6,668 nucleotides of DNA from Roseburia sp. (GTDB taxonomy: Bacteria; Bacillota; Clostridia; Lachnospirales; Lachnospiraceae), in contig JAGAIK010000607.1 in NCBI GenBank assembly GCA_017626625.1, forward strand, positions 1-6,668, read 5' to 3'. The position numbers and the translations under genes were made by a program. Every line of letters begins with the position of its first letter. The first letter of the stretch is position 1. Under the pieces are notes generated by a model. That model ran no database searches and had not been told where the DNA came from. It saw only the letters and a list, made by a program, of their open reading frames with translations. This document shows positions 6,312-6,668 of this stretch, one piece after another.

Positions 6312-6668
6312 TTATTTTTTCTTATGGACATTGCGGATTGTTTTTTTCTTTCCCTTGCCGGAATCTTTCCGATTACCTCCGGCATTCGGCTTCCCTTTTT
6401 TTCCATGAAACGTGTTTCTCGGACGCACCAGACAATGCTTGTCAAAGCCGATTAAATCCGTCCGCCCGGCTTTCGTCAGCGCTTCCACCACCAAATCATA
6501 ATTTTTCGGGTTCCGGTACTGTATCAGCGCACGCTGCATTGCCTTCTCATGGGGATTCACCGCCACATAGACAGGCTCCATGGTTCTCGGGTCAAGCCCG
6601 GTATAATACATACAGGTGGAAATGGTGGAGGGCGTGGGATAAAAATCCTGCACCTGCTCCGGCATATA
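6312..6668 (-). CDS. ygiQ: YgiQ-family radical SAM protein, C-terminal fragment
   Basis: Only the last 118 residues are in the window; the frame stays open to the right edge. The fragment reads [18 protein letters not shown], then [11 protein letters not shown], then [20 protein letters not shown], then [17 protein letters not shown]. This matches the C-terminal part of YgiQ (UPF0313), a large radical SAM protein of unknown reaction. The radical SAM CxxxCxxC cluster lies upstream, outside the window, so catalytic competence cannot be judged. After the conserved LVRP the protein ends in a tail of about 30 residues that is very rich in lysine (11 Lys and 2 Arg) and in glycine and asparagine. 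It is probably disordered and may bind nucleic acid; that is an inference from charge. It probably heads the transcript with the pseudouridine synthase gene. Confidence 0.9.
   Translation of the reverse strand, partial: YMPEQVQDFYPTPSTISTCMYYTGLDPRTMEPVYVAVNPHEKAMQRALIQYRNPKNYDLVVEALTKAGRTDLIGFDKHCLVRPRNTFHGKKGKPNAGGNRKDSGKGKKKTIRNVHKKK

Noticed and set aside
6239..6445. Minus-strand frame spanning the ygiQ-synthase junction
   Set aside because: It overlaps two well-supported genes and encodes nothing recognisable.
1..6668. Mobile element, CRISPR array, tRNA or novel defence system
   Set aside because: No terminal repeats, transposase motifs, spaced repeats or tRNA-like folds were seen, and the coding regions are filled by recognisable housekeeping genes.

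Overview
The window looks like chromosomal housekeeping DNA from a clostridial Firmicute, most likely of the Lachnospiraceae. I infer this from the wording of the proteins (a short-form HisG paired with HisZ, a RecU resolvase, a YgiQ with a Lys-rich tail, a RluA-family synthase with an NRLDRNTSG active-site motif), from the AGGAGG-type ribosome binding sites and from a consensus sigma-A promoter. No database search was possible. Every gene I accept lies on the minus strand, so transcription runs from high to low coordinates.

Upstream block (6668 down to 4648): the 3' end of a YgiQ-type radical SAM gene, then 15 nt later a RluC/RluD-type pseudouridine synthase, then 68 nt later recU, the Holliday junction resolvase. 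The first two look co-transcribed. recU could share that transcript or use a weak promoter of its own. I see no intrinsic terminator after recU.

Histidine block (4651 down to 1): a perfect-consensus promoter (TTGACA, 17-nt spacer, TATAAT) has its -35 box inside the end of recU. A near-perfect palindrome sits just downstream of the expected transcription start. The genes then run hisZ, hisG, hisD, hisB and a partial last gene. HisZ and short HisG together form the ATP phosphoribosyltransferase of step 1. HisD catalyses the last two oxidations, and HisB the imidazoleglycerol-phosphate dehydration. The partial gene encodes a HisA/HisF-like barrel that has lost both catalytic aspartates. It is probably the N-terminal domain of a HisIE fusion whose catalytic part lies beyond position 1. 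The leader is only about 55 nt, too short for a T-box, so regulation is more likely by a DNA-binding repressor at the palindrome.

The spacers at hisB/last gene and hisG/hisD are 20 nt. Two spacers are longer: hisZ-hisG (66 nt, with a 9-nt direct repeat and a possible 13-codon ORF overlapping the hisG start) and hisD-hisB (103 nt, with an isolated TATAAT). I see no mobile element, CRISPR array, RNA gene, defence system or foreign insert. The most interesting item is the degenerate barrel domain, followed by the promoter/operator arrangement. I do not find an undescribed multi-gene system here.
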